A stretch of DNA of 64,000 nucleotides from an uncultured Oscillospiraceae bacterium (lineage in GTDB: Bacteria; Bacillota; Clostridia; Oscillospirales; Acutalibacteraceae). Position numbers and translations under genes: made by a program. The stretch lies in NCBI GenBank assembly GCA_900554335.1, contig USGT01000004.1:59148-123147 (forward strand), given 5' to 3'. Below the pieces are notes generated by a model. That model was not told the DNA's origin. It was given only the letters and a program-made list of their open reading frames with translations, and ran no database searches. Below, piece by piece: positions 34,405 through 41,491 of this stretch. Positions within the stretch are counted from its first letter, which is position 1, and each line of letters begins with the position of its first letter.

Positions 34405-35157
34405 ATGGTAAAACTTAAAACCGCTAAGGAACTTGAGATGATGAGGCAAGCGGGCAGGATTTCAGCCAGAGCTTTGAAAGTTGCGGGCGAGGCTATTGAA
34501 CCCGGAGTTTCAACTCGTGAAATTGATGATTTGGTAAGAAAATATATCAAATCAGCCGGCGCGGTTCCTTCATTCCTTAATTACAATGGTTTCCCATCCA
34601 GTGCTTGCATTTCTGTTAATGAAGAAGTCATCCATGGCATACCCAATTCATCGCACATTTTGAAAAACGGTGATATTGTGAGCGTTGATGTTGGAGCTTA
34701 TTTCAATGGTTTTCACGGAGATAATGCTTTTACATTTGCTTGCGGAGATATTTCCAAAGAGGCTCAAAATTTGCTTGATGTTACTCAAACCAGCCTTTTC
34801 GAAGGCATAAGTGCAGCTAAAGCGGGCAATAGAGTGGGCGATATCGGAAGTGCGGTTGAAGAGTATGTTAAAGCGCGTGGCTACTCGGTGGTGCGAGATT
34901 TCGTTGGTCATGGAGTAGGCACGATGTTGCACGAAGATCCTTCCGTTCCTAATTACGGTAAAAAAGGCCACGGAACACGCCTAGTTCCCGGAATGACAAT
35001 TGCGGTTGAACCTATGGTTAACGTTGGCACAGGTGATGTTAAAGTTTTAAGCGATGGATGGACCACAATAACCCTAGACGGTAAATTATCGGCGCATTTT
35101 GAACATTCCATTGCTATCACCTCAGATGGTCCGGTAATTTTGACCGACCCGAATTAG
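34405..35157 (+). CDS. map: Type I methionine aminopeptidase
   Basis: Removes the initiator Met from nascent proteins. 250 residues with metal ligands in DVGAYFNGFHGDNA, GHGVGTMLHEDP, and AVEPMV, then a final Glu in EHSIAI. It starts 3 bases after adk. Confidence 0.97.
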   Translation: MVKLKTAKELEMMRQAGRISARALKVAGEAIEPGVSTREIDDLVRKYIKSAGAVPSFLNYNGFPSSACISVNEEVIHGIPNSSHILKNGDIVSVDVGAYFNGFHGDNAFTFACGDISKEAQNLLDVTQTSLFEGISAAKAGNRVGDIGSAVEEYVKARGYSVVRDFVGHGVGTMLHEDPSVPNYGKKGHGTRLVPGMTIAVEPMVNVGTGDVKVLSDGWTTITLDGKLSAHFEHSIAITSDGPVILTDPN

Positions 35158-35171
35158 GAGGAAGCAAAAAT

Positions 35172-35432
35172 ATGAAACGCGGCTTGATTGCCCTTTCTCT
35201 CGCAGGGCATGATAAAAATAATTTCATGGTTGTTTTAGACGCAAATGAGAAAGAGGCGCTTGTGTGCGACGGGAAAAGTCGCAAGCTTGAAAAGCCGAAA
35301 AGAAAAAATATCATTCATCTTAAAGCAACAACAAAGTCACTTGATGAAAAAATTCTTGAGAGCAATAGGTCTATAAGAATTGCTCTTGGCCAGCTTAAAA
35401 AGGCTTCTAATGATTCAAAGCAAAGGTGGTGA
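35172..35432 (+). CDS. KOW domain RNA-binding protein (L14e-like)
   Basis: An 86-residue KOW-type protein (GLIALSLAGHDKNNFMVVLD) found between map and infA in many Clostridia. It probably binds RNA at the ribosome; no function is proven. GGAGG before the ATG. Confidence 0.85.
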   Translation: MKRGLIALSLAGHDKNNFMVVLDANEKEALVCDGKSRKLEKPKRKNIIHLKATTKSLDEKILESNRSIRIALGQLKKASNDSKQRW

Positions 35433-35436
35433 ACTC

Positions 35437-35479
35437 GAGCATATTTCTTTTGAGCGGCAAATGCTCTCAAATAATGCTC
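35437..35479 (+). promoter_or_regulatory. Alternative hairpins before infA
   Basis: GAGCAT (35437-35442) can pair with ATGCTC at 35461-35466 or at 35474-35479, and TTTGAG (35449-35454) with CTCAAA (35466-35471). The second ATGCTC lies 10 bases before the infA start, which lacks a clear ribosome site. Translational control is a possibility only. Confidence 0.35.
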
Positions 35480-35489
35480 CCTTAAGATT

Positions 35490-35792
35490 ATGTCTAAAGA
35501 AGATGCAATTGAGTTAGAGGGTAAGGTTGTTGAAGTTCTCCCGAATGCAATGTTCAAGGTCGAGCTTCCAAACGGCAAGATTATTCTTGCGCACATATCC
35601 GGAAAACTCAGAATGAACTACATTAAGATTTTGCAAGGCGACAACGTTAAGGTTGAGATTTCTCCTTATGATTTAACTCGCGGAAGAATCACATGGCGTG
35701 TTAAAAACAGCGGAAAATCAAGCCAAACGTCTGAAACTTCGGAATCTAAAAATATAACAGGCAAAGGAAGTGAGACAGACAATGAAAGTTAG
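35490..35792 (+). CDS. infA: Translation initiation factor IF-1 with C-terminal extension
   Basis: IF-1 binds the 30S A site during initiation. Residues 1-72 are a normal IF-1 OB fold (MSKEDAIELEGKVVEVLPNA to LTRGRITWR). An extra tail of about 28 residues rich in Ser, Thr, Glu and Asn follows, where the family normally ends. The tail's last 11 bases overlap the rpmJ start. No good ribosome site precedes the ATG. Confidence 0.95.
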   Translation: MSKEDAIELEGKVVEVLPNAMFKVELPNGKIILAHISGKLRMNYIKILQGDNVKVEISPYDLTRGRITWRVKNSGKSSQTSETSESKNITGKGSETDNES

Positions 35793-35895
35793 GCCTTCTG
35801 TTAAAAAACTTTGCGATAAATGTAAAGTAATTAAAAGACATGGAAAAATCATGGTTATATGCGAAAACCCAAAACACAAACAAAGACAAGGATAA
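35782..35895 (+). CDS. rpmJ: Ribosomal protein L36 (bL36)
   Basis: 37 residues: MKVRPSVKKLCDKCKVIKRH then ENPKHKQRQG. It has the zinc ligands C-x2-C, C and H. Ribosome site AAGGAAG lies inside the infA tail. Confidence 0.96.
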   Translation: MKVRPSVKKLCDKCKVIKRHGKIMVICENPKHKQRQG

Positions 35896-35921
35896 ATCAT
35901 AATATGGAGGTGTAATTACAG

Positions 35922-36290
35922 ATGGCACGTATATCGGGTGTAGATTTACCAAGAGACAAAAGAATAGAAATCGGACTTACCTACATTTTCGGAATTGGTA
36001 GGACTTCAGCAAAAGATATTATCAGCAAAACAGGAATTAACCCTGACACAAGAGTTCGTGATTTGACTGAAGAAGATATTTCAAAAATCAGAAACTGCAT
36101 TGATAAACATTATAAAGTTGAGGGTGACCTCAGAAGCGAAATAGCATTTGACATTAAAAGATTGATTGAAATCGGCTGCTACAGAGGAGTTCGTCATAGA
36201 AAAGGATTACCTGTTCGCGGACAAAGATCAAAAACAAATGCAAGAACAAGAAAAGGTCCAAAGAAAACGATAGCCAACAAAAAAGGTTAG
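35922..36290 (+). CDS. rpsM: Ribosomal protein S13 (uS13)
   Basis: 30S head protein touching the P-site tRNA. 122 residues: MARISGVDLPRDKRIEIGLT and RHRKGLPVRGQRSKTNARTR. Confidence 0.97.
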   Translation: MARISGVDLPRDKRIEIGLTYIFGIGRTSAKDIISKTGINPDTRVRDLTEEDISKIRNCIDKHYKVEGDLRSEIAFDIKRLIEIGCYRGVRHRKGLPVRGQRSKTNARTRKGPKKTIANKKG

Positions 36291-36308
36291 TAAAGGAGGA
36301 AAATTTTA

Positions 36309-36713
36309 ATGGCAATAAAAGCAGGCGCTAAGAAAACGCAAGTTCGCAGACGTCGTGACAGAAAAAATATTGAACGTGGTGCAGCTCATATTAAATCCAC
36401 TTTTAATAACACAATCGTAACAATAAGTGATACAGAAGGAAACGCAATTTCATGGGCTAGTGCAGGCGGACTTGGTTTCAAAGGTTCTAAAAAATCAACT
36501 CCATTTGCTGCACAAACAGCTGCAGACGTAGCAGCAAAAGCGGCTATGGAACATGGTCTTAAATCTGTAGAAGTTTACGTTAAAGGTCCTGGGTCAGGAA
36601 GAGAAGCAGCAATTCGTGCTCTTCAAGCAGCAGGATTAGAAATAAACATGATCAAGGATGTTACTCCGATTCCACACAACGGATGCCGTCCGCCAAAAAG
36701 AAGACGTGTTTAA
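36309..36713 (+). CDS. rpsK: Ribosomal protein S11 (uS11)
   Basis: 30S platform protein. 134 residues: AHIKSTFNNTIVTISD and a C-terminal PIPHNGCRPPKRRRV. Confidence 0.97.
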   Translation: MAIKAGAKKTQVRRRRDRKNIERGAAHIKSTFNNTIVTISDTEGNAISWASAGGLGFKGSKKSTPFAAQTAADVAAKAAMEHGLKSVEVYVKGPGSGREAAIRALQAAGLEINMIKDVTPIPHNGCRPPKRRRV

Positions 36714-36743
36714 TTTAAATATTTAGGAGGTGTAATAAGTAAT

Positions 36744-37373
36744 ATGGCAAGATATACAGGAGCTGTGTGCAGACTCTGCCGCAGAGAAGGACAAAAACTC
36801 TTTTTAAAAGGTGAAAGATGTTATTCGGGCAAATGCGCGATTTCTCGCCGCCCATATGCACCTGGCCAACATGGTCAAGGACGCAAAAAGTTAACTGAGT
36901 ATGGAATTCAGTTAAGAGCAAAACAAAGAGCAAGACGTTACTACGGAGTTCTTGAGCATCAATTTGCTCATTACTTTGAACTTGCAGGAAAGATGAAAGA
37001 AGGAAAAACCGGTGAAAACTTACTCGGAATCCTTGAATCACGTCTTGACAACATTATTTATCGTTTGGGTTGGGCTAGCTCACGCGCAGAAGCAAGGCAG
37101 CTTGTAACTCACAAACATTTCAGAGTAAACGGCAAATGCGTTAACATTCCTTCTTTCTTAGTTAAAGTTGGAGACGTTATTACAATTGGCGAAAAATCTC
37201 AAGGAAATTCCAAAATTAAATCTATTCTCGAAGCAAACTCTTCAAGAGTTGTTCCGAAATGGCTTGAACTCGACGCTAATAAATTCGAAGCTAAGAAAAT
37301 TGCTTTCCCAGCTAGAGAAGACATTGATTTAGACGTAGAAGAAACATTAATCGTTGAGTTGTACTCCAAATAA
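36744..37373 (+). CDS. rpsD: Ribosomal protein S4 (uS4), zinc-binding form
   Basis: 30S assembly initiator. 209 residues; N-terminal zinc site CRLC and GERCYSGKC, and the S4 domain RLDNIIYRLGWASSRAEARQ. AGGAGG upstream. Confidence 0.97.
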   Translation: MARYTGAVCRLCRREGQKLFLKGERCYSGKCAISRRPYAPGQHGQGRKKLTEYGIQLRAKQRARRYYGVLEHQFAHYFELAGKMKEGKTGENLLGILESRLDNIIYRLGWASSRAEARQLVTHKHFRVNGKCVNIPSFLVKVGDVITIGEKSQGNSKIKSILEANSSRVVPKWLELDANKFEAKKIAFPAREDIDLDVEETLIVELYSK

Positions 37374-37411
37374 CATGGTAATTTTTTTAAAAAAATGTTT
37401 AGGAGGATTTG

Positions 37412-38362
37412 ATGATTGAGATAGAGAAGCCAAGAATTAGTATCGCAGAAATTTCTGACGATGGTACTTACGGCAAATTTATTGTAGAGCCTTTGGAAAG
37501 AGGATTCGGAAACACTTTAGGCAACAGCCTTAGAAGAATTCTTCTTTCTTCTTTGCCGGGTGTGGCTGCCAAATCCATCAAAATCGATGGCGTTTTGCAC
37601 GAATTTTCCACTATTCCCGGAGTTAAAGAAGATGTTACCGAAATAGTTCTTAACGTCAAAGGAATTTTGGCAAAGCTTAATTGCAACGAAGCCAAAACCG
37701 TTGAAATTCACGCTAAAGGACCTTGCGAAGTAACCTCAGGAACAATAATTCACGACAGTGACGTTGAAATTTTGAATTCTGATTGGCACATCGCAACTTT
37801 AGGCCCAGATGCAACTTTAGACATGGAAATTACGCTTGACAAAGGCCGTGGATATGTTTCCGCAGATCGTAACAAAGCATTTTTAACTGATAATGTTATT
37901 GGTGTTTTGGCGGTTGACTCGATTTACACACCTGTTTTGAAAGTTAACTACACTGTGGAAAACACCAGGGTTGGCCAAATAACTGACTTTGATAAACTTT
38001 CTTTGGAAGTTTGGACTAACGGCGTTGTTTTGGCTGAAGAAGCAGTTTCTATTGCATCTAAAATTTTGATTGAGCATTTTAACTTGTTCTTAGGCCTTTC
38101 AGAAATAGCTGAAAAAACCAGCGTTATGGTTGAGCCTGAAAGCAGCAATGCAACAAGGAATTTAGATGTAACCATAGATGAGCTCGAGCTTTCGGTTAGG
38201 TCTTACAACTGCCTTAAAAGGGCGGGAATTAACACCGTTAAAGATCTCACGAGCAAAACTGAAGATGAAATGATTAAAGTTAGAAACCTTGGTCGTAAAT
38301 CTTTAGACGAAGTAATCGAAAAATTAAATTCAATGGGACTTGACCTTGCTAAAGGTGAATAA
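37412..38362 (+). CDS. rpoA: RNA polymerase subunit alpha
   Basis: Alpha dimer that nucleates RNA polymerase assembly. 316 residues from the ATG at 37412 (AGGAGG). N-terminal dimer domain (FGNTLGNSLRRILLSSLPG) and C-terminal DNA-binding domain (ELSVRSYNCLKRAGINTV, LGRKSLDEV). Confidence 0.97.
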   Translation: MIEIEKPRISIAEISDDGTYGKFIVEPLERGFGNTLGNSLRRILLSSLPGVAAKSIKIDGVLHEFSTIPGVKEDVTEIVLNVKGILAKLNCNEAKTVEIHAKGPCEVTSGTIIHDSDVEILNSDWHIATLGPDATLDMEITLDKGRGYVSADRNKAFLTDNVIGVLAVDSIYTPVLKVNYTVENTRVGQITDFDKLSLEVWTNGVVLAEEAVSIASKILIEHFNLFLGLSEIAEKTSVMVEPESSNATRNLDVTIDELELSVRSYNCLKRAGINTVKDLTSKTEDEMIKVRNLGRKSLDEVIEKLNSMGLDLAKGE

Positions 38363-38390
38363 CAGTTCTTTATAGAAAAGGAGGATAAGG

Positions 38391-38732
38391 ATGTCTAAAA
38401 AAAGAAAATTGGGTAGGGCAACAGCTAACAGATTGGCTATGCTCCGCGCACTCGTAACATTCCTTTTTGAAAATGAAAAAATTGAAACAACAGTAACTCG
38501 TGCAAAAGAGGTTCGTTCACTTGCTGAAAAAATGATAACACTTGCTAAAGTTGACACTCTTCACAACAGACGTATGGTTATGTCTTTTGTTACTAAAAAA
38601 GAAGTTTCAAGAAAATTATTTGAAAAAATTGCTCCAAAGTATGCTGACAAAAACGGCGGTTACACAAGAATCACAAAGTTGGGACCAAGACGTGGCGACG
38701 CAGCTGAAATGGCAATAATTGAACTCATATAA
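38391..38732 (+). CDS. rplQ: Ribosomal protein L17 (bL17)
   Basis: 50S protein, 113 residues: LGRATANRLAMLRALVTFLF and GGYTRITKLGPRRGDAAEMA. Last gene of the ribosomal cluster; no ecf genes or rplM-rpsI follow as in many Clostridia. Confidence 0.97.
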   Translation: MSKKRKLGRATANRLAMLRALVTFLFENEKIETTVTRAKEVRSLAEKMITLAKVDTLHNRRMVMSFVTKKEVSRKLFEKIAPKYADKNGGYTRITKLGPRRGDAAEMAIIELI

Positions 38733-38755
38733 TAATTTAAATTAAAAATGAAAAT

Positions 38756-38798
38756 TTTCGTCCATGCTCGAAAGATTTTAATAGAGTATTGGACGAAA
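38756..38798 (+). ncRNA. Long hairpin between rplQ and hppA
   Basis: Stem of about 14 pairs: TTTCGTCCA/TGGACGAAA (38756-38764 and 38790-38798) extended by TGCTC/GAGTA with one bulge. No T-run follows, so it is not a typical terminator; it may be a processing site or an mRNA 3' end. Confidence 0.4.
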
Positions 38799-38879
38799 TT
38801 GTGTATTAATGCGTTTGCAGAAAGGAAGGTAGACTGAAAATATTTGGTTTGAAAATTAAATATTAGTAAGTTAAAAATT

Positions 38880-40991
38880 ATGGATTTAATGCTTTTTGGA
38901 TTAATCGGTTCCTTAATGGCTCTTGTTTTCGCATTTTTTATGTTCAAAAGAGTTCACAGCCAAAGCGAAGGATCGGAAAAAATGATTAAAATATCTGCTC
39001 TTATCAGAAGGGGTGCGAGCGCTTATTTAAAACGTCAATACAAAGGCGTTGGAATGTTTTTTTCAGTAGTTTTTGTGATTTTGCTTTCACTTTCGATCAT
39101 GGGATATCTCAATCATTTTATTCCGTTTGCATTTTTAACCGGTGGGCTTTTCTCAGGCCTTTCAGGTTACATTGGAATGAAAACCGCAACAATGGCAAAC
39201 AACCGCACCGCTTGCGCAGCTCAAGAAGGGCTCAACAGTGGGCTTAAAGTGGCTTTTTCAGCTGGCGCTGTTATGGGTTTTGTTGTTGTTGGTCTTGGCC
39301 TTCTTGATTTATCTTTGTGGTATACATTCCTCAGATATTTCTGGTATGCTAAAGTTGAAGTAATCAAAAATGAAGCTCTTTTAATGCAGCATATATCTTC
39401 AAACATGCTCACTTTCGGAATGGGCGCTTCTTGCATGGCTCTTTTCGCAAGAGTTGGCGGAGGAATCTTCACTAAAGCTGCTGACGTTGGCGCTGACTTG
39501 GTTGGAAAAGTTGAAGCAGGAATCCCGGAAGATGACCCGAGAAACCCTGCAGTTATTGCTGACAATGTGGGCGATAACGTAGGCGACGTTGCTGGAATGG
39601 GCGCAGACCTTTATGAATCTTATGTTGGGTCTATTCTTTCGAGCATGGCTCTTGCGGTTAGTGCTGGCCTTGGCGCAAAAGGCATGGCAATTCCGGTTGT
39701 TCTTGCTTCGCTTGGAATAATGGCTTCAATTTTCGGAACATTCTTTATTAAAACGAAAGAAAAAGCCTCAGGAAAAGATTTGCTCAAATCTCTTCGTTTG
39801 GGAACTTACATAAGTGCGGGAGTTATGGCCGTTGTTTCGTTTTTCGTTATAAAATCTCTTCTTCCGCAATACATTGGAATTTTTTACGGAGTTATTTCAG
39901 GTTTGATTGCGGGTGGGCTCATTGGTTTCACCACAGAATACTACACTTCAGACACTTACAAACCTGTAAAAGAACTTGCGAAAACTTCTGAAACAGGCCC
40001 TGCAACCGTTATGATTAGCGGTCTTGCTCTTGGAATGCGTTCTACTGTTTGGCCGGTAATAATCGTTGGAATTACCGTTCTCATCAGCTTTTTTGCTTGC
40101 GGAGGAGACATTTCAAACGCTCTTAGTTTCAACAGAGGCCTTTACGGAATTGGCGTTGCTGCAGTGAGCATGCTTTCAACGCTTGGAATAACCCTTGCAA
40201 CTGACGCTTACGGCCCGATTGCTGACAACGCAGGCGGAATTGCAGAAATGGCTGGTCTTGGCGAAGAAGTTCGCGAAAGAACCGACGCTCTTGATTCCCT
40301 CGGAAACACCACCGCAGCAACAGGAAAAGGTTTTGCAATTGGTTCTGCAGCGCTTACTGCTCTTGCGCTCATAGCTGCTTACATTTCAGAAATCAAGAAC
40401 TTAGCTCCAACGCTTCGTTTCAATCTTAACATAACGAATCCTCCAGTTTTGGTTGGTTTGTTCATTGGTGCAATGATTCCTTTCTTGTTTGCAGCTCTTA
40501 CAATGGAAGCCGTTGGGAAAGCGGCCCAAAGCATAGTTTTGGAAGTTAGAAGACAGTTTAAAACCTTCAAAGGAATCCTCGAAGGGGAGACCGAGCCTGA
40601 CTATGAAGCATGCGTTGATTTATGCACGAAATCTTCGCAAAAATTAATGGTTCCACCTGCTATTTTAGCGGTTGTAGTGCCGATTATCGTTGGAGTAATT
40701 CTCGGTGTTAATGGCGTTGCGGGCTTCCTTGCTGGAACAACTATCACAGGGTTTACTTTAGCGGTTATGATGTCAAATGCAGGCGGTGCTTGGGATAACG
40801 CTAAGAAACACATTGAAGCAGGGAACCTCGGCGGAAAAGGATCAGATTGCCACAAAGCAGCCGTTGTAGGCGACACTGTGGGAGATCCTTTTAAAGATAC
40901 TTCAGGCCCGGCAATTAACATTCTTATCAAATTAACTTCTATTGTTGCAATAGTTTTTGCTGGAGTAACCATTGCAATGCATATCTTTTAG
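38880..40991 (+). CDS. hppA: Membrane-bound ion-translocating pyrophosphatase
   Basis: Uses pyrophosphate hydrolysis to pump H+ or Na+. 703 residues with about 16 membrane spans, the catalytic DDPRNPAVIADNVGDNVGDV, TEYYTSD, ADAYGPIADNAGGIAEM-type loop (here TDAYGPIADNAGGIAEMAGL) and DTVGDPFKDTSGPAINIL. The GNTTAATGKG segment has Ala where K+-independent enzymes have Lys, suggesting a K+-dependent pump. ATG at 38880 has only a weak ribosome site; GGAAGG lies 50 bases upstream. Confidence 0.96.
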   Translation: MDLMLFGLIGSLMALVFAFFMFKRVHSQSEGSEKMIKISALIRRGASAYLKRQYKGVGMFFSVVFVILLSLSIMGYLNHFIPFAFLTGGLFSGLSGYIGMKTATMANNRTACAAQEGLNSGLKVAFSAGAVMGFVVVGLGLLDLSLWYTFLRYFWYAKVEVIKNEALLMQHISSNMLTFGMGASCMALFARVGGGIFTKAADVGADLVGKVEAGIPEDDPRNPAVIADNVGDNVGDVAGMGADLYESYVGSILSSMALAVSAGLGAKGMAIPVVLASLGIMASIFGTFFIKTKEKASGKDLLKSLRLGTYISAGVMAVVSFFVIKSLLPQYIGIFYGVISGLIAGGLIGFTTEYYTSDTYKPVKELAKTSETGPATVMISGLALGMRSTVWPVIIVGITVLISFFACGGDISNALSFNRGLYGIGVAAVSMLSTLGITLATDAYGPIADNAGGIAEMAGLGEEVRERTDALDSLGNTTAATGKGFAIGSAALTALALIAAYISEIKNLAPTLRFNLNITNPPVLVGLFIGAMIPFLFAALTMEAVGKAAQSIVLEVRRQFKTFKGILEGETEPDYEACVDLCTKSSQKLMVPPAILAVVVPIIVGVILGVNGVAGFLAGTTITGFTLAVMMSNAGGAWDNAKKHIEAGNLGGKGSDCHKAAVVGDTVGDPFKDTSGPAINILIKLTSIVAIVFAGVTIAMHIF

Positions 40992-40998
40992 AAATAAT

Positions 40999-41034
40999 TT
41001 GCAATTTTTTTAAAATCATGGTATAATTACCATG
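40999..41034 (+). promoter_or_regulatory. rpsO promoter with palindrome over the -10
   Basis: TTGCAA (40999-41004), 17-base spacer, extended -10 TGGTATAAT (TATAAT 41022-41027). The -10 is the centre of a perfect dyad CATGGTA/TACCATG (41017-41023 and 41028-41034). The leader also has TACCC (about 41044) able to pair with GGGTA (about 41096), possibly an S15 autoregulatory fold. Confidence 0.7.
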
Positions 41035-41120
41035 TGATACTTGTACCCCCATTTTCGGAAGTGATTTTCTGAGAATGCTACAGAAATGTATATAGGGTAA
41101 AATTTGGAGAGGTGTAAAAA

Positions 41121-41387
41121 ATGTTATTAAAAGAAGAAAAAAACGTTATTATCGGCAACCATGCACGTCACGAAGGAGACACAGGTTCTCCTGAAGTTCA
41201 AATCGCTCTTTTAACAAAGAGAATTAACGATCTTACTGAGCATTTGAAAACTCACAAAAAAGATTTCCATTCTCGTCGTGGGCTTTTAATTATGGTAGGA
41301 AGAAGACGCAGCTTGCTTAATTACTTGACTAAAACCGATATTAATCGTTACAGAAGCATTGTTGAAAAATTAGGTTTACGTAAGTAA
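41121..41387 (+). CDS. rpsO: Ribosomal protein S15 (uS15)
   Basis: 30S platform protein, 88 residues: HEGDTGSPEVQIALLTKRIN and SRRGLLIMVGRRRSLLNYL. GGAGAGG ribosome site. The usual partner pnp is 10 kb downstream, separated by the LRR array, so the array appears to have been inserted into or expanded within an ancestral rpsO-pnp pair. Confidence 0.97.
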   Translation: MLLKEEKNVIIGNHARHEGDTGSPEVQIALLTKRINDLTEHLKTHKKDFHSRRGLLIMVGRRRSLLNYLTKTDINRYRSIVEKLGLRK

Positions 41388-41406
41388 TAAAATTTTTAAA
41401 GTCGAT

Positions 41407-41436
41407 GGGCAGTCATTCTGTGGCTGCCTGTTTTTA
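41407..41436 (+). terminator. Rho-independent terminator after rpsO
   Basis: 8-bp stem GGCAGTCA/TGGCTGCC (one G-U) with a 5-base loop and GTTTTT. Confidence 0.85.
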
Positions 41437-41491
41437 TTGTCTATAGTGTTAAATTACAAGATAACAATCATTAAAGGAAGGCGCAGAATTA

